Assembly (NCBI GenBank): GCA_025655455.1 | Contig: JAHXIV010000070.1 | Span: 1-56,335, forward strand | DNA: 56,335 bases | Origin: a gamma proteobacterium symbiont of Taylorina sp. | Lineage (GTDB): Bacteria; Pseudomonadota; Gammaproteobacteria; GRL18 | Direction: 5' to 3' | Program-made: the position numbers and the translations under genes | Notes under the pieces: generated by a model | Databases searched by the model: none | The model's input: the letters and a program-made list of their open reading frames with translations, nothing else | Told to the model about the DNA's origin: nothing | Shown here: piece after piece, positions 23,868 through 32,279 of the stretch | How positions within the stretch are numbered: position 1 is the stretch's first letter | Layout: every line of letters begins with the position of its first letter

Positions 23868-25201
23868 TGTATATACCTCAGCAGTCTGCTTTCCAAATCA
23901 TTGGATTGTTCTCCATCAGAACCAATGCCACCCTGATAAACATCAAACTTTTTCATACTGACATTCATCAATGGTGCTTTATCTCTCACTAATAAATCAG
24001 GTTCACTAAATGGGGCAAGACGCTCTAAGAAATCAATCAATTCAAGCACCGCTGAACCTTTATAAAACTGAGCACCAGCAACATCCTGCCAGATACGATC
24101 AGCATAAGCATAAATATCATGAGATGTGTCACCAATGCCATCGTTATCGAGGTCAAAGCCTTCATAGTTGTCCCAGTAATTACCTGTCCATTCATTACGA
24201 TTGGCAGTTTGACCACCGGAAACTACAATTTGGGTAATATTAGCCTTAAAATGATTATTACTGAAGATATTATCTTTCCAATTCGCTAAAAAACGAATAC
24301 CAATATCATTAAATGCAATTAAATTATTAGTAAAGTGATTTTTTGTATCCGGTTGGTAAGGTGATACATCAATAGAAAGTCCTGTTGAACTGAACAGGAT
24401 TTGATTATTTTCCACAACAACATCAGAAGTTTCTTTAAAACCAATACCTACTCCAGCAGCTCCTGTGGCATGAGAGATAATATTGTTTTTGACAATAACT
24501 CCATCACTATACATTAAGAATATACCAACAGAATTGTCATAATATTCATTAAACTGCACATCATTATACTGGGAATACATAAAGTGCAAACCATATCGGC
24601 CGCCTCTACTTTTGTTATTATGGATGATATTACTTTTTGAATACCAGACGACCATATCACGGGTGTTATTTATAATATTATCAGTGATTTTATTGTTAAA
24701 ACTATACCATAAACGGATGGCATCACCACGCATACCCAATTCGTCATCTTTTGAACTGATGGTGTTACGTTTAACAATATTATTTTCAGATTGCTGTAAA
24801 TCAATACCAAATAAACAATTATCAATAATATTATCTTTAACTACATTAAAATTACCACGCACTTGAACACCGGAATCAAGATCATTATGATAAGAGCCGG
24901 AATTGGTTAAATGCAGGTTTTTAACAACAGCACCATCAGTATCAAGAATAATAACCGAACCTTTGCCACCGGAATCAATAGTCACTTTTCCCTGGCCGTC
25001 AAGGGTAATTGCCCTTTCAACAAAAACAGGACCTGAATAGGTTCCGGGAGGAATGGTAAAAACCTCACCTTTTTTTATCTGATCAACCAGCGGCTGTAAT
25101 GGAGGATAGGCAGGAGCCGTATTTTCAGAGGAAGTTTGTTCACTTGCCCAGGCTTGTGAACAAACAAAAAACAAACAGATAAAAAGAAATCGTATGAGCA
25201 T
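23864..25201 (-). CDS. nosD: NosD periplasmic beta-helix copper maturation protein
   Basis: 445 aa. Signal peptide MLIRFLFICLFFVCSQAWA, then a right-handed parallel beta-helix of about 20-22-residue coils rich in N-x-I (NNIVKRNTISS, NNKITDNIINN, SNIIHNNKS, NDVQFNEYYDNSVGIFLMYS). TYSGPVFVERAITLDGQG and YWDNYEGFDLDNDGIGD are family hallmarks. NosD contributes to the copper-sulfide cluster of NosZ with NosF and NosY. The C-terminal tail after SEPDLLVRDKAPLMNV is normal. It overlaps nosG by 4 bp; the upstream gap to the NosB-like gene is 111 bp and contains a hairpin. Confidence 0.93.
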   Translation of the reverse strand: MLIRFLFICLFFVCSQAWASEQTSSENTAPAYPPLQPLVDQIKKGEVFTIPPGTYSGPVFVERAITLDGQGKVTIDSGGKGSVIILDTDGAVVKNLHLTNSGSYHNDLDSGVQVRGNFNVVKDNIIDNCLFGIDLQQSENNIVKRNTISSKDDELGMRGDAIRLWYSFNNKITDNIINNTRDMVVWYSKSNIIHNNKSRGGRYGLHFMYSQYNDVQFNEYYDNSVGIFLMYSDGVIVKNNIISHATGAAGVGIGFKETSDVVVENNQILFSSTGLSIDVSPYQPDTKNHFTNNLIAFNDIGIRFLANWKDNIFSNNHFKANITQIVVSGGQTANRNEWTGNYWDNYEGFDLDNDGIGDTSHDIYAYADRIWQDVAGAQFYKGSAVLELIDFLERLAPFSEPDLLVRDKAPLMNVSMKKFDVYQGGIGSDGEQSNDLESRLLRYIQ

Positions 25202-25224
25202 TATAAAAGATGGTTTCCAAATAC

Positions 25225-25292
25225 GGGGTCACAAATATGGGGTCGAGTCAATTCTCTAAAGACAACCCTAACCCTCTCCCTGAGGGAGAGGG
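25225..25292. repeat. Intergenic repeats and hairpin before nosD
   Basis: Two direct copies of AAATAYGGGGTC (about 25218 and 25232) are followed by a perfect hairpin, CCCTCTCCC-TGA-GGGAGAGGG (25272-25292). The hairpin resembles a common dispersed bacterial repeat. It lies in the nos transcript between the NosB-like gene and nosD and could stabilise or attenuate mRNA. There is no T-run. Confidence 0.4.
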
Positions 25293-25312
25293 AATTAATG
25301 AATAGACTTTGA

Positions 25313-26515
25313 TTATTTAAACGACTCCTGACGACGCATTAAAGCAATGGCCGCCAGAATAACAGAATTAAGCATCATTAAACCAAAACCAATACTCGGG
25401 TAAGAGAATGTCGCGAACTGAGCTACTTTACCTTCACCAAAAACTGTCGGCATAAAGGGTTTTACTGCAAAAGCCCCCATATCATTTAATGTATGACCAT
25501 ACCACCATAACCAGGCAGAATAGTCAATAATAAAGAATACCGGTAGTGCCATAGGAACAAAGACCATCAGCCAGAATACAATATTTCTTGTTGCCCGCGT
25601 ACCCATCACTACCAACAATAGCATTGCACCAATTAAACCAATAAACACAACATGAGTCGCAATTCTCAGAGTTTTCACCATAGGTAAAATCTCATCCTGA
25701 TTATTGAAATAACGCCCCAAAACCTTACCATAATGCCAGGCCATTAATTGTAAGCCATTGCCTGTCCATTCATCAGTAACACGTTTATTGACAAAATCAT
25801 TATCATAAGTCTCCTTAAGCTGTTCAATCAGTATTACTTTTTGAGCAATCTTTTCTTCAGGGGCTTCTAACTCCAGTTTAACTTTATGAGCTTCCAGTTG
25901 TTTAGATAAATCTTCAACTTCTTTACCGGCAAGAGAATCTCTCAGCTGTTTTAAGGCAAGCTTAGAGTCCACCTCTTTGACACTGCCGCCAAGAGTCATA
26001 TCATTCGTATCCTGATCCAGTTGATTCATCAGAGCAAATAAATAACCCTCATTTTGATAATCCAGACCATTGGTCTTATAGATGGTCATCGTCATCCACA
26101 CAGCATTGAAGGCAAAAGTTACGCCTAAAAATATTTTTCTCTTTTTAGGATCTGAAATAGCAAATCCAATGACCATAATAATCAACAAAGTGATTAAAAA
26201 AGGTGAAAATCCACGTTCAATCGGACCACCGGCAGCAATAGGGTACATACCGACATAGTGATTAATCGTATCCATTTCATGCACACAGTCAAGTGCTTCT
26301 TCCTCAAGAATTTCATCTTTAACTACAAGAGAACAACCATTAAAAACACCGTTCATATGGAAATTAATCCGCACACCATCGGGAAATGCAGTTTCAGGAT
26401 AGTTAGGGGCGGTCAGTGCAACCCACCAGATTGGAACAAAATAAATTATGATCATCAAGATCACTGAGGCAATAGAAAGAGAAGTGATAAATAAAGGGCG
26501 TTTAGCGTCATTCAT
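25313..26515 (-). CDS. NosB-like polytopic membrane protein of the nos cluster
   Basis: 400 aa. About five or six membrane helices: ITSLSIASVILMIIIYFVPIWW, FLITLLIIMVIGFAI, IFLGVTFAFNAVWM, VVFIGLIGAMLLLVVMG, IVFWLMVFVPMALPVFFIID and IGFGLMMLNSVILAAIAL. Between the third and fourth is a long charged soluble stretch with coiled-coil character (KQLEAHKVKLELEAPEEKIAQK). No cofactor motif is obvious. Its size, topology and position between the cytochromes and nosD match NosB, a conserved protein of unknown role in clade II-type nos clusters. The name rests on context; I cannot test sequence similarity here. Confidence 0.65.
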   Translation of the reverse strand: MNDAKRPLFITSLSIASVILMIIIYFVPIWWVALTAPNYPETAFPDGVRINFHMNGVFNGCSLVVKDEILEEEALDCVHEMDTINHYVGMYPIAAGGPIERGFSPFLITLLIIMVIGFAISDPKKRKIFLGVTFAFNAVWMTMTIYKTNGLDYQNEGYLFALMNQLDQDTNDMTLGGSVKEVDSKLALKQLRDSLAGKEVEDLSKQLEAHKVKLELEAPEEKIAQKVILIEQLKETYDNDFVNKRVTDEWTGNGLQLMAWHYGKVLGRYFNNQDEILPMVKTLRIATHVVFIGLIGAMLLLVVMGTRATRNIVFWLMVFVPMALPVFFIIDYSAWLWWYGHTLNDMGAFAVKPFMPTVFGEGKVAQFATFSYPSIGFGLMMLNSVILAAIALMRRQESFK

Positions 26516-26658
26516 TAGAAATGATCCTTTGTGTTATGTTAGCATTTCCCACCCCAGGTTACTGCTATGTTCTTTTGTTGCAACTTATAATATAACAGCT
26601 CAGAATAAATTTAATTCTAAACTGTTATTGGACAAAATATCAATATTTTGATTAAAGT

Positions 26659-27399
26659 CTAATCAAAATCAGGATTCAACCAGTCTTTTGATGGTGCTGC
26701 ATCACCTTTTGGCAAAGGAATACTGGAAACATAAGAGATTACATCGACCATATCTTCATTAGAGAAGCCTTTGATCTGCTCAACCATATCAGGATTAGCA
26801 TTACGGCGCTTACCATCGCGAATCCACTCAAACTGTCTAAGCATATAGTTGTAGTGCTGACCGGAGATTCTTGGATAGAATTTATCAGCATCACCCTGAC
26901 CAATATCACCATGACATTTAACACAATTATCCTTGTATAGCTTTTCACCTTTGGCTAAGTCAGCTGTAGCAGGCCCTTTACCATTATCAGGATTCATTAA
27001 TAACTTTTGTATATATGCAGTGACATCAGCGATTGCCTGCTCATCACCAATTGATTCAGGCAGAGCAAAAGGATACATGGTTGGATTATCACGATTTAAT
27101 GCACGAATATCAGCCAGTTGTTTAACCAGTACTTTTCTATGCTGACCCGCTAGTTGCGGGAATGTACCTTCTTTGGTGCCCCAGCCTTCAGGCAGGTGAC
27201 AGGCTGAACAGACTTCATAAACTTCCAGACCATTTTCTAAATCAGGTTTTAAATGTAATGCTGCATCCTGCTCACCACCACCTTTATTCCAGCCTGCTGC
27301 TTTGGCATGTTCATCAGATTGTGAAGAGGCTAAAGCAAATCCATTAACAGCCAGTGCTGTTGAGAATGCCAGCATAGTAATCGCTGATTTAAGTTTCAT
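26659..27399 (-). CDS. Diheme cytochrome c4-like, nos cluster
   Basis: 246 aa. Signal peptide SAITMLAFSTALAVNGFALA. Two haem sites, CSACH and CVKCH, each followed by c4-type FPQLAGQHRKVLVKQLADIR and YPRISGQHYNYMLRQFEWIR. Met in PTMYPFAL and PDMVEQ are likely axial ligands. Probably carries electrons from NosGH to NosZ (compare NosC cytochromes of Wolinella), which is inference from context. Its own SD (AGGAG) and a perfect FNR-type box at 27485-27498 suggest a promoter directly in front, separate from nosZ. Confidence 0.85.
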   Translation of the reverse strand: MKLKSAITMLAFSTALAVNGFALASSQSDEHAKAAGWNKGGGEQDAALHLKPDLENGLEVYEVCSACHLPEGWGTKEGTFPQLAGQHRKVLVKQLADIRALNRDNPTMYPFALPESIGDEQAIADVTAYIQKLLMNPDNGKGPATADLAKGEKLYKDNCVKCHGDIGQGDADKFYPRISGQHYNYMLRQFEWIRDGKRRNANPDMVEQIKGFSNEDMVDVISYVSSIPLPKGDAAPSKDWLNPDFD

Positions 27400-27484
27400 G
27401 TTAGATAAACTCCTGATGTTTATAAATAAGAATAGTAAATAATTATGACTGGTGGTATTTTTTCATATTGACACTTTTAACACC

Positions 27485-27498
27485 TTGATGAAAATCAA
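27485..27498. promoter_or_regulatory. FNR/DNR-type binding box before the c4 gene
   Basis: TTGAT-GAAA-ATCAA is a perfect match to the TTGAT-N4-ATCAA site of FNR/ANR/DNR regulators. Its centre is 92 bp before the cytochrome c4 ATG. Placed at -41.5 it predicts a start near 27450 and a -10 at about 27457-27462, where AAATAC is a weak match. Regulation by oxygen or NO is inferred. Confidence 0.65.
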
Positions 27499-27582
27499 AA
27501 TAATGTAATATTCTAAAATTAAGGCTCAGTTGTAAACTGGAATTCACAGAGTCAATTCCAATTTACAAATAAAATAAATTTT

Positions 27583-27912
27583 TTACTGCTCAGAAAGCCA
27601 TTGTGCAATCGCTTTTTTCTCTTCATCAGTAGTCAGATGTGTAATGCCTTTCATGGCAGCAGTCATTCCATTATTTCTTTTACCACTTTGAATATCTTTC
27701 ATCTGGTTAAAAGCATAATCTGCATTTTGACCAGCCAGTTTTGGGTAAGATGGCATAATAGGAGTTTTAGCATCTTTACCATGACAAGCAGAACAACCGC
27801 CTTTAGTTGCGTCAAGATATAAAGCAGCACCATCCAGAGCCATCGCACTGGAAGTCAAACTTACACCGCCAACAAAAGCTACAGCCATTGCTATTTTTGT
27901 TAATTTTTTCAT
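27583..27912 (-). CDS. Monohaem class I cytochrome c, c5/c553-like
   Basis: 109 aa. Signal peptide MKKLTKIAMAVAFVGGVSLTSSAMA, one haem site CSACHG and probable axial Met in NNGMTAAMKGITH. PSYPKLAGQNADYAFNQMKDI is the short c5/c553-like pattern. It lies between nosZ and the diheme cytochrome, same strand, with AAGGA before the ATG. A small soluble periplasmic carrier of this kind is a plausible direct donor to the CuA site of NosZ. Confidence 0.85.
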   Translation of the reverse strand: MKKLTKIAMAVAFVGGVSLTSSAMALDGAALYLDATKGGCSACHGKDAKTPIMPSYPKLAGQNADYAFNQMKDIQSGKRNNGMTAAMKGITHLTTDEEKKAIAQWLSEQ

Positions 27913-27974
27913 TGTTTATCCTTTATTTATTTTAAACTGTTATTATAAGTGAGTGAATTCAGTCAGCCTCTATA

Positions 27975-28001
27975 GATGCAGTTCGCTACGCTCGATACAT
28001 C
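27975..28001. repeat. REP-like hairpin
   Basis: On the minus strand GATGTATCGAGCGTAGCGAA followed by CTGCATC folds as a short imperfect hairpin with an AGCGTAGCG centre. The words resemble widespread gammaproteobacterial intergenic REP-like repeats. It lies downstream of the nosZ terminator and before the small cytochrome gene. Confidence 0.4.
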
Positions 28002-28130
28002 CTACAAAGGTACCATTTCAAGTATAATTAGTGTAGATATTTCTAATGTACCTTTTTCAAGATACCGTAGTATACCTTAATCAAAGCTGAATCACTTAAT
28101 ATATATCAAATCTTCTTATAAAAAAAGCAA

Positions 28131-28158
28131 AAAAAGGGGAACAAAAATGTTCCCCTTC
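28131..28158 (-). terminator. Terminator after nosZ
   Basis: On the minus strand GGGGAAC-ATTTTT-GTTCCCC (28136-28155) is followed by a run of six T (28130-28135) and more T-rich sequence. It is 36 bp past the nosZ stop. nosZ may therefore be mostly a monocistronic message, with downstream genes expressed by readthrough or their own promoters. Confidence 0.85.
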
Positions 28159-28190
28159 TATTTCAACTCTGGTAAGAGTTGGTTTAAACG

Positions 28191-30500
28191 TTATTTTTTA
28201 ATAACCTTGGCACCATGCTCTTCAAGATAAGTCTTAGCTCTCAGACCAATGTCTGCAGCTTTAACCTGGTACTGCCAATGTTGACCAGCCCATAAAGTCG
28301 CATTCTGCCAATCTTTCTTAGCTGCTGCTGCTGTTGATTTCTTCTTGGCTTCATCAGCAAAACCTAACTGGTCAGTCGCATCTTCAACTAAGGCAACCAC
28401 TGGTGGGAAGTCTTTATAGTTAGTACTGGTAATATAACCAACTACCGAGTTAATGATATCCTGAGTGGCGTTGTTGGTTTTAACCTGCTTGTCATAATCA
28501 GCCTTGGTATAAGCCTGACCTTCCTTCACACTACCGGCTTTCGCTTTGTAGCCCTTAGGTTTAACTAACAGATAACCTTCCATTTCAAGGTGAAGTGCTG
28601 AACAGAATTCAGTACAGTAGTAAGGGTAGACACCTTCTTTGTGTACTTTGAATGTTGCACTAACAGTCTTACCTGGCTCAAGTGATAAGTTAACATTGTG
28701 TCCATAAACCGCAAAACCATGAGTTTCATCCTGCGCACGTTCAAGGTTAGTCAGATGAAGTTCAATGATGTCACCAGCTTCTGCTTCAATTGTTTCAGGC
28801 GTGATGTGTGAACGAATAGTCGTACCTTTAACAACAACAGTACACTGACCTTTTGCATCACAAGTACGGGTAGTCTTTTCACGACCAGCACGAGTTTTGA
28901 ATTCAGAACGCTTGTCCATACGGGAGTTCCAGCCAGACTTATAACGCACAGCAGGCTTCAGCTTATCAGCTTTAATCGCCGCAACATAATGTGGTTCACC
29001 CAGAGGAATCGGCATATCATACAATAATTCCATCTTGTCACCGCTGATATCAATCAACTGGTGGTTTTGTGGATGCAAAGGTCCAACAGGATTGAAACGG
29101 TCAATAGCCAGTTTGTTTAAAGCAACCAGGTATTTACCATCTGGAGAAACGGAATCACCTTCCATAGTCATTAAGTGACCAATGTTATAGTGAATAGAAA
29201 TCTTATCCAGAACTTTACCTTCACAGTAGTTCCATTTACCAACCATAGAGTCAACATATAAAGAAGTATAAACCACACATTCTTTAGAATCATACTGCGT
29301 ATGTAAAGGTCCAAGTCCTAATTCAACCTGCTTATGCAGCGCATCTTTCAGGCTGATAATAGGAATACCATAAGGGTCTTTACCTTCAAATTTCTTCGCT
29401 TTGATGGCTTTCTGGATTTTAGCAAAGTCATAAACATAACCATGACTGTCTAATTTACCGGAAACAATGATATATTTACCATCTGGAGAAACATCAACAC
29501 CATGAGGACTCTTTGGCTCTGGAATCAGGAACAAAGCATTGTTCTTAACCATTGTGTCCATCATTAACACATCATGACCATTGATTTTCTTGGCTTTACC
29601 GGCTTTAACCAGTTCTGCTGCTTTTACCCAGTTCACTACGTGTAAGAAGTCAGTATCTTTTTGTGAACAACCTGCCTCATAAGGAGGACGTCCTTTTTCA
29701 ATACCACCAACATAACGCTCAGAACAGAAAGAGTTAGTGAATGACCAGCCTTCAGAAGCATTTTTACCAAAGTCAGATAAATCCTGGCTATATGGAGGTG
29801 CCATGACTGTGAATGACTGTTTAGGATCTAAACGACCTTCTTTACGGTTGAACTTCCAATAAGTCATACCACCACGATACTTTTCATTGAATTCTTCAAG
29901 AGGTACATATTTGTTTTCAAAAGGAGCTGGATATTGTGCTGCTTCAATCACATATTCAGTATTTGAGGAAACAAATGCACCACCATGTGATGATTTAAAT
30001 ACTGGATTAATAACAATTTGCTTGGTTTCAAAGTCATGCAGATCGATTACTGCAATTCTTGGATTGGCTTTATCATTGATGAATAGATATTTACCATCAT
30101 ATTCACCTTTGGTCTCTGAGAATGCCGGATGGTGAGTATCACCATAAGTAATTTCAGTAGGATGCTTCTGACCCTGAGCTAAAACAGCTTTTGACTCATC
30201 ATCAAAGCCATAACCCTGCCATGGTTCTGGTGTGAACACAGCAACGTATTTTAAAATACGCATTGAAGGTATACCATAGACAATCAAGTGTCCACTTTGG
30301 CCGCCGGAACTAACAGCGATATATTCATCGCGTCCGCCTGTCGGAGTATAAGTTTTTGCCGCAGCTAACAGATCCTTCTGAGTTAAACCTCTGGCCTTCA
30401 TAACATCTTCAAGTGAAGAAGCTGAAGCACTAGAGACAGCACCCATCGCAATACTGACGCCAGCGAGCAAAGAGACTACGCTCTTGCTTACTATTTTCAT
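28191..30500 (-). CDS. nosZ: Nitrous-oxide reductase NosZ, Sec-type (clade II-like)
   Basis: It reduces N2O to N2 in the periplasm with CuA and CuZ centres. From the ATG at 30498-30500 (AAGGG 8 nt upstream) it has 769 aa. The signal peptide (KIVSKSVVSLLAGVSIAMGAVSSASA) has no twin arginine, so it is Sec-type, the mark of clade II. CuZ histidines occur in GDTHHPAFSE, SPHGVDVSPDG, GPLHTQYD and YNIGHLMTMEGD. The CuA site is YYCTEFCSALHLEMEGY in the cupredoxin domain. About 119 residues follow the domain (after LLVKPKG), a Lys/Ala-rich helical extension without Cys or His pairs. An FNR-type box stands upstream. Confidence 0.96.
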   Translation of the reverse strand: MKIVSKSVVSLLAGVSIAMGAVSSASASSLEDVMKARGLTQKDLLAAAKTYTPTGGRDEYIAVSSGGQSGHLIVYGIPSMRILKYVAVFTPEPWQGYGFDDESKAVLAQGQKHPTEITYGDTHHPAFSETKGEYDGKYLFINDKANPRIAVIDLHDFETKQIVINPVFKSSHGGAFVSSNTEYVIEAAQYPAPFENKYVPLEEFNEKYRGGMTYWKFNRKEGRLDPKQSFTVMAPPYSQDLSDFGKNASEGWSFTNSFCSERYVGGIEKGRPPYEAGCSQKDTDFLHVVNWVKAAELVKAGKAKKINGHDVLMMDTMVKNNALFLIPEPKSPHGVDVSPDGKYIIVSGKLDSHGYVYDFAKIQKAIKAKKFEGKDPYGIPIISLKDALHKQVELGLGPLHTQYDSKECVVYTSLYVDSMVGKWNYCEGKVLDKISIHYNIGHLMTMEGDSVSPDGKYLVALNKLAIDRFNPVGPLHPQNHQLIDISGDKMELLYDMPIPLGEPHYVAAIKADKLKPAVRYKSGWNSRMDKRSEFKTRAGREKTTRTCDAKGQCTVVVKGTTIRSHITPETIEAEAGDIIELHLTNLERAQDETHGFAVYGHNVNLSLEPGKTVSATFKVHKEGVYPYYCTEFCSALHLEMEGYLLVKPKGYKAKAGSVKEGQAYTKADYDKQVKTNNATQDIINSVVGYITSTNYKDFPPVVALVEDATDQLGFADEAKKKSTAAAAKKDWQNATLWAGQHWQYQVKAADIGLRAKTYLEEHGAKVIKK

Positions 30501-30598
30501 ATTTTGCACCCTTTTTAGTTGAAAATACTTTTTTAATTCTAAAGTTATGTAAAACTGACAGGAATAATATCACCCTTTTATGCTATTTGCATCAAAAA

Positions 30599-30614
30599 GT
30601 GTGTTATATCACAC
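30599..30614. promoter_or_regulatory. CRP-family-like palindrome upstream of nosZ
   Basis: GTGTG-TTATAT-CACAC is a near-palindrome resembling CRP/FNR-family sites (TGTGA-N6-TCACA). Its centre is about 106 bp before the nosZ ATG and 64 bp from the FNR-type box. If transcription starts near 30629 it would lie just downstream of the start, where binding would repress. Role unknown. Confidence 0.4.
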
Positions 30615-30663
30615 AGTTTTTTTATCTTAATGATAAATATATAAATTCTCAGTCTGATTAACC

Positions 30664-30677
30664 TTGATCTATATCAA
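30664..30677. promoter_or_regulatory. FNR/DNR-type box between nosZ and menF
   Basis: TTGAT-CTAT-ATCAA is a perfect symmetric FNR/ANR/DNR site. For nosZ (minus) a class II spacing of -41.5 predicts a start near 30629 and a -10 at 30636-30641, where the minus strand reads TATATT, a good match. For menF (plus) the box is 51 bp before the assumed start codon, so one site could serve both genes. Confidence 0.75.
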
Positions 30678-30727
30678 TTTTATCTATTCATCTGCATAAA
30701 ACTTTACTTCGATATTCATGATAAAAA

Positions 30728-32278
30728 ATGCTTTTGCACTTATCAAACATGAATTTGTCACCACTGTCTCTTTGCGGGAAGAATATTTGCAAAGCGACAG
30801 CGGCAAAAAATTCATTGGCTGACGGCTCTCATTTACTTATAATAAATGGCTTATACAATACCAGACTGGTTCATATGATTGATTCACTATTAAATTGTCT
30901 TAAGGCTCAACTTCAAAATCACCTGAACAAGACAGACACCCGGCTATTTGATAACAATAAGCCATACCTCTATCTCACTTTTGAAATTTCCATAAATAAA
31001 TCAATTCCACTGGCTGCTGTTGATATTGAAGATACATTTTTTTTAAGCAGGGCTGACTCAGGTTTTACATTACTGGGACTGGGTTCATTCCTGACTCTGC
31101 AAGCAGAAGGTTCCGCACGCTTTGACTCAATAAAATCAGGCTATTCAAAAATTCTCCATTACTGGGAGAATAAAGATAAGATTTCACCCATTGCCTTCCA
31201 TGCCTTTGCTTTTGATGAAAACGATGCAATGACTCAACACTGGGATGGACTTCCAAACACATTATTATTCCTGCCTGTTATTCTTATTAAGGAAGAAAAT
31301 TCCTGTCAGACACTTTATGTTAATATCAACAGACATGATATTAAATCACAAAATTCTTATGAAAAATTATTAAATCAAATAAAAAATTACCTGGATACTT
31401 ATGTTAATAAACTTGAAGCTCTGGATAAAGCCAGACAAAATTCACAGCTATTAAAGAATATAGATTATTGTTCCAGCATCACCCCGCCTTCTTCCTGGCT
31501 GAATCTTACTCAAACCGCCATCAAGAAAATTCAATCCGGATCTATTGATAAGATAGTGACATCACGTCAACTAACCCTGCAGCATGAAAAAAATATTTCA
31601 GTCAAACAATTAACCGAAAGATTAGTTAAGCATTATCCTACCTGTACTGTATTTAGTTACCATTTGTCAGGCAAGTCTGTCATTGCAGCTTCTCCTGAGC
31701 GTCTATTGAGTTTAAATTTTCCTGACATTCAAAGTGATGCAATTGGCGGAACCATTCATAGAATGCCTGTAGAAAAAAAATTACTCAGTCCTCTATCACT
31801 CAGTCAAAAACTCCTGAAAGAACATGCCTTTATTGCTCAGGATATTTATCAACGTCTGGATCCTTTTTGTCATAGTTTAAAAATGTCTGTTTCCCCTTTT
31901 TTAATGAAATTACATAATATGTATCATCTTGAAACACCAATACAAGGTACATTAGATAATCAGTATGACTTATTTGATATCATTGAAAATCTACACCCTA
32001 CCCCTGCAGTTGCTGGTTATCCAGCTCAAAAAGCAAAAAAATGGCTATTAGAAAATGAAGCCTATAACAGGGGCTGGTATACTGGCGCATTCGGCTGGCT
32101 TGATGGGTTGTCAAATGGAAATATCAATGCCGAACTCTCTGTAATGCTGCGCTGTGCATTAATAGATCAAAAACGGATTACTCTATTTGCCGGGGCTGGC
32201 CTGGTAGCTGAGTCTGATCCTGAAACTGAGTGGCAGGAAACTGAATTAAAAATGAAAACCATTTTAGAAGTACTATAA
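30728..32278 (+). CDS. menF: Isochorismate synthase, menaquinone pathway
   Basis: It converts chorismate to isochorismate, the first committed step of menaquinone synthesis. The C-terminal catalytic half has SPERLLSLN, DAIGGTIHRMP, LHPTPAVAGYPAQKA, GWYTGAFGWLDGLSNGN and FAGAGLVAESDPETEWQETE with the Mg-binding glutamates. 516 aa; the variable N-terminal half is normal for MenF. The start ATG at 30728 lacks a clear SD, so the exact start is uncertain. menD begins 2 nt after its stop. A catechol-siderophore EntC role is unlikely given the menD/menB neighbours. Confidence 0.9.
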   Translation: MLLHLSNMNLSPLSLCGKNICKATAAKNSLADGSHLLIINGLYNTRLVHMIDSLLNCLKAQLQNHLNKTDTRLFDNNKPYLYLTFEISINKSIPLAAVDIEDTFFLSRADSGFTLLGLGSFLTLQAEGSARFDSIKSGYSKILHYWENKDKISPIAFHAFAFDENDAMTQHWDGLPNTLLFLPVILIKEENSCQTLYVNINRHDIKSQNSYEKLLNQIKNYLDTYVNKLEALDKARQNSQLLKNIDYCSSITPPSSWLNLTQTAIKKIQSGSIDKIVTSRQLTLQHEKNISVKQLTERLVKHYPTCTVFSYHLSGKSVIAASPERLLSLNFPDIQSDAIGGTIHRMPVEKKLLSPLSLSQKLLKEHAFIAQDIYQRLDPFCHSLKMSVSPFLMKLHNMYHLETPIQGTLDNQYDLFDIIENLHPTPAVAGYPAQKAKKWLLENEAYNRGWYTGAFGWLDGLSNGNINAELSVMLRCALIDQKRITLFAGAGLVAESDPETEWQETELKMKTILEVL

Positions 32279-32279
32279 T

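Noticed and set aside
27975..28001. REP-like hairpin as a small RNA gene
   Set aside because: No promoter or terminator of its own; better explained as a dispersed repeat.
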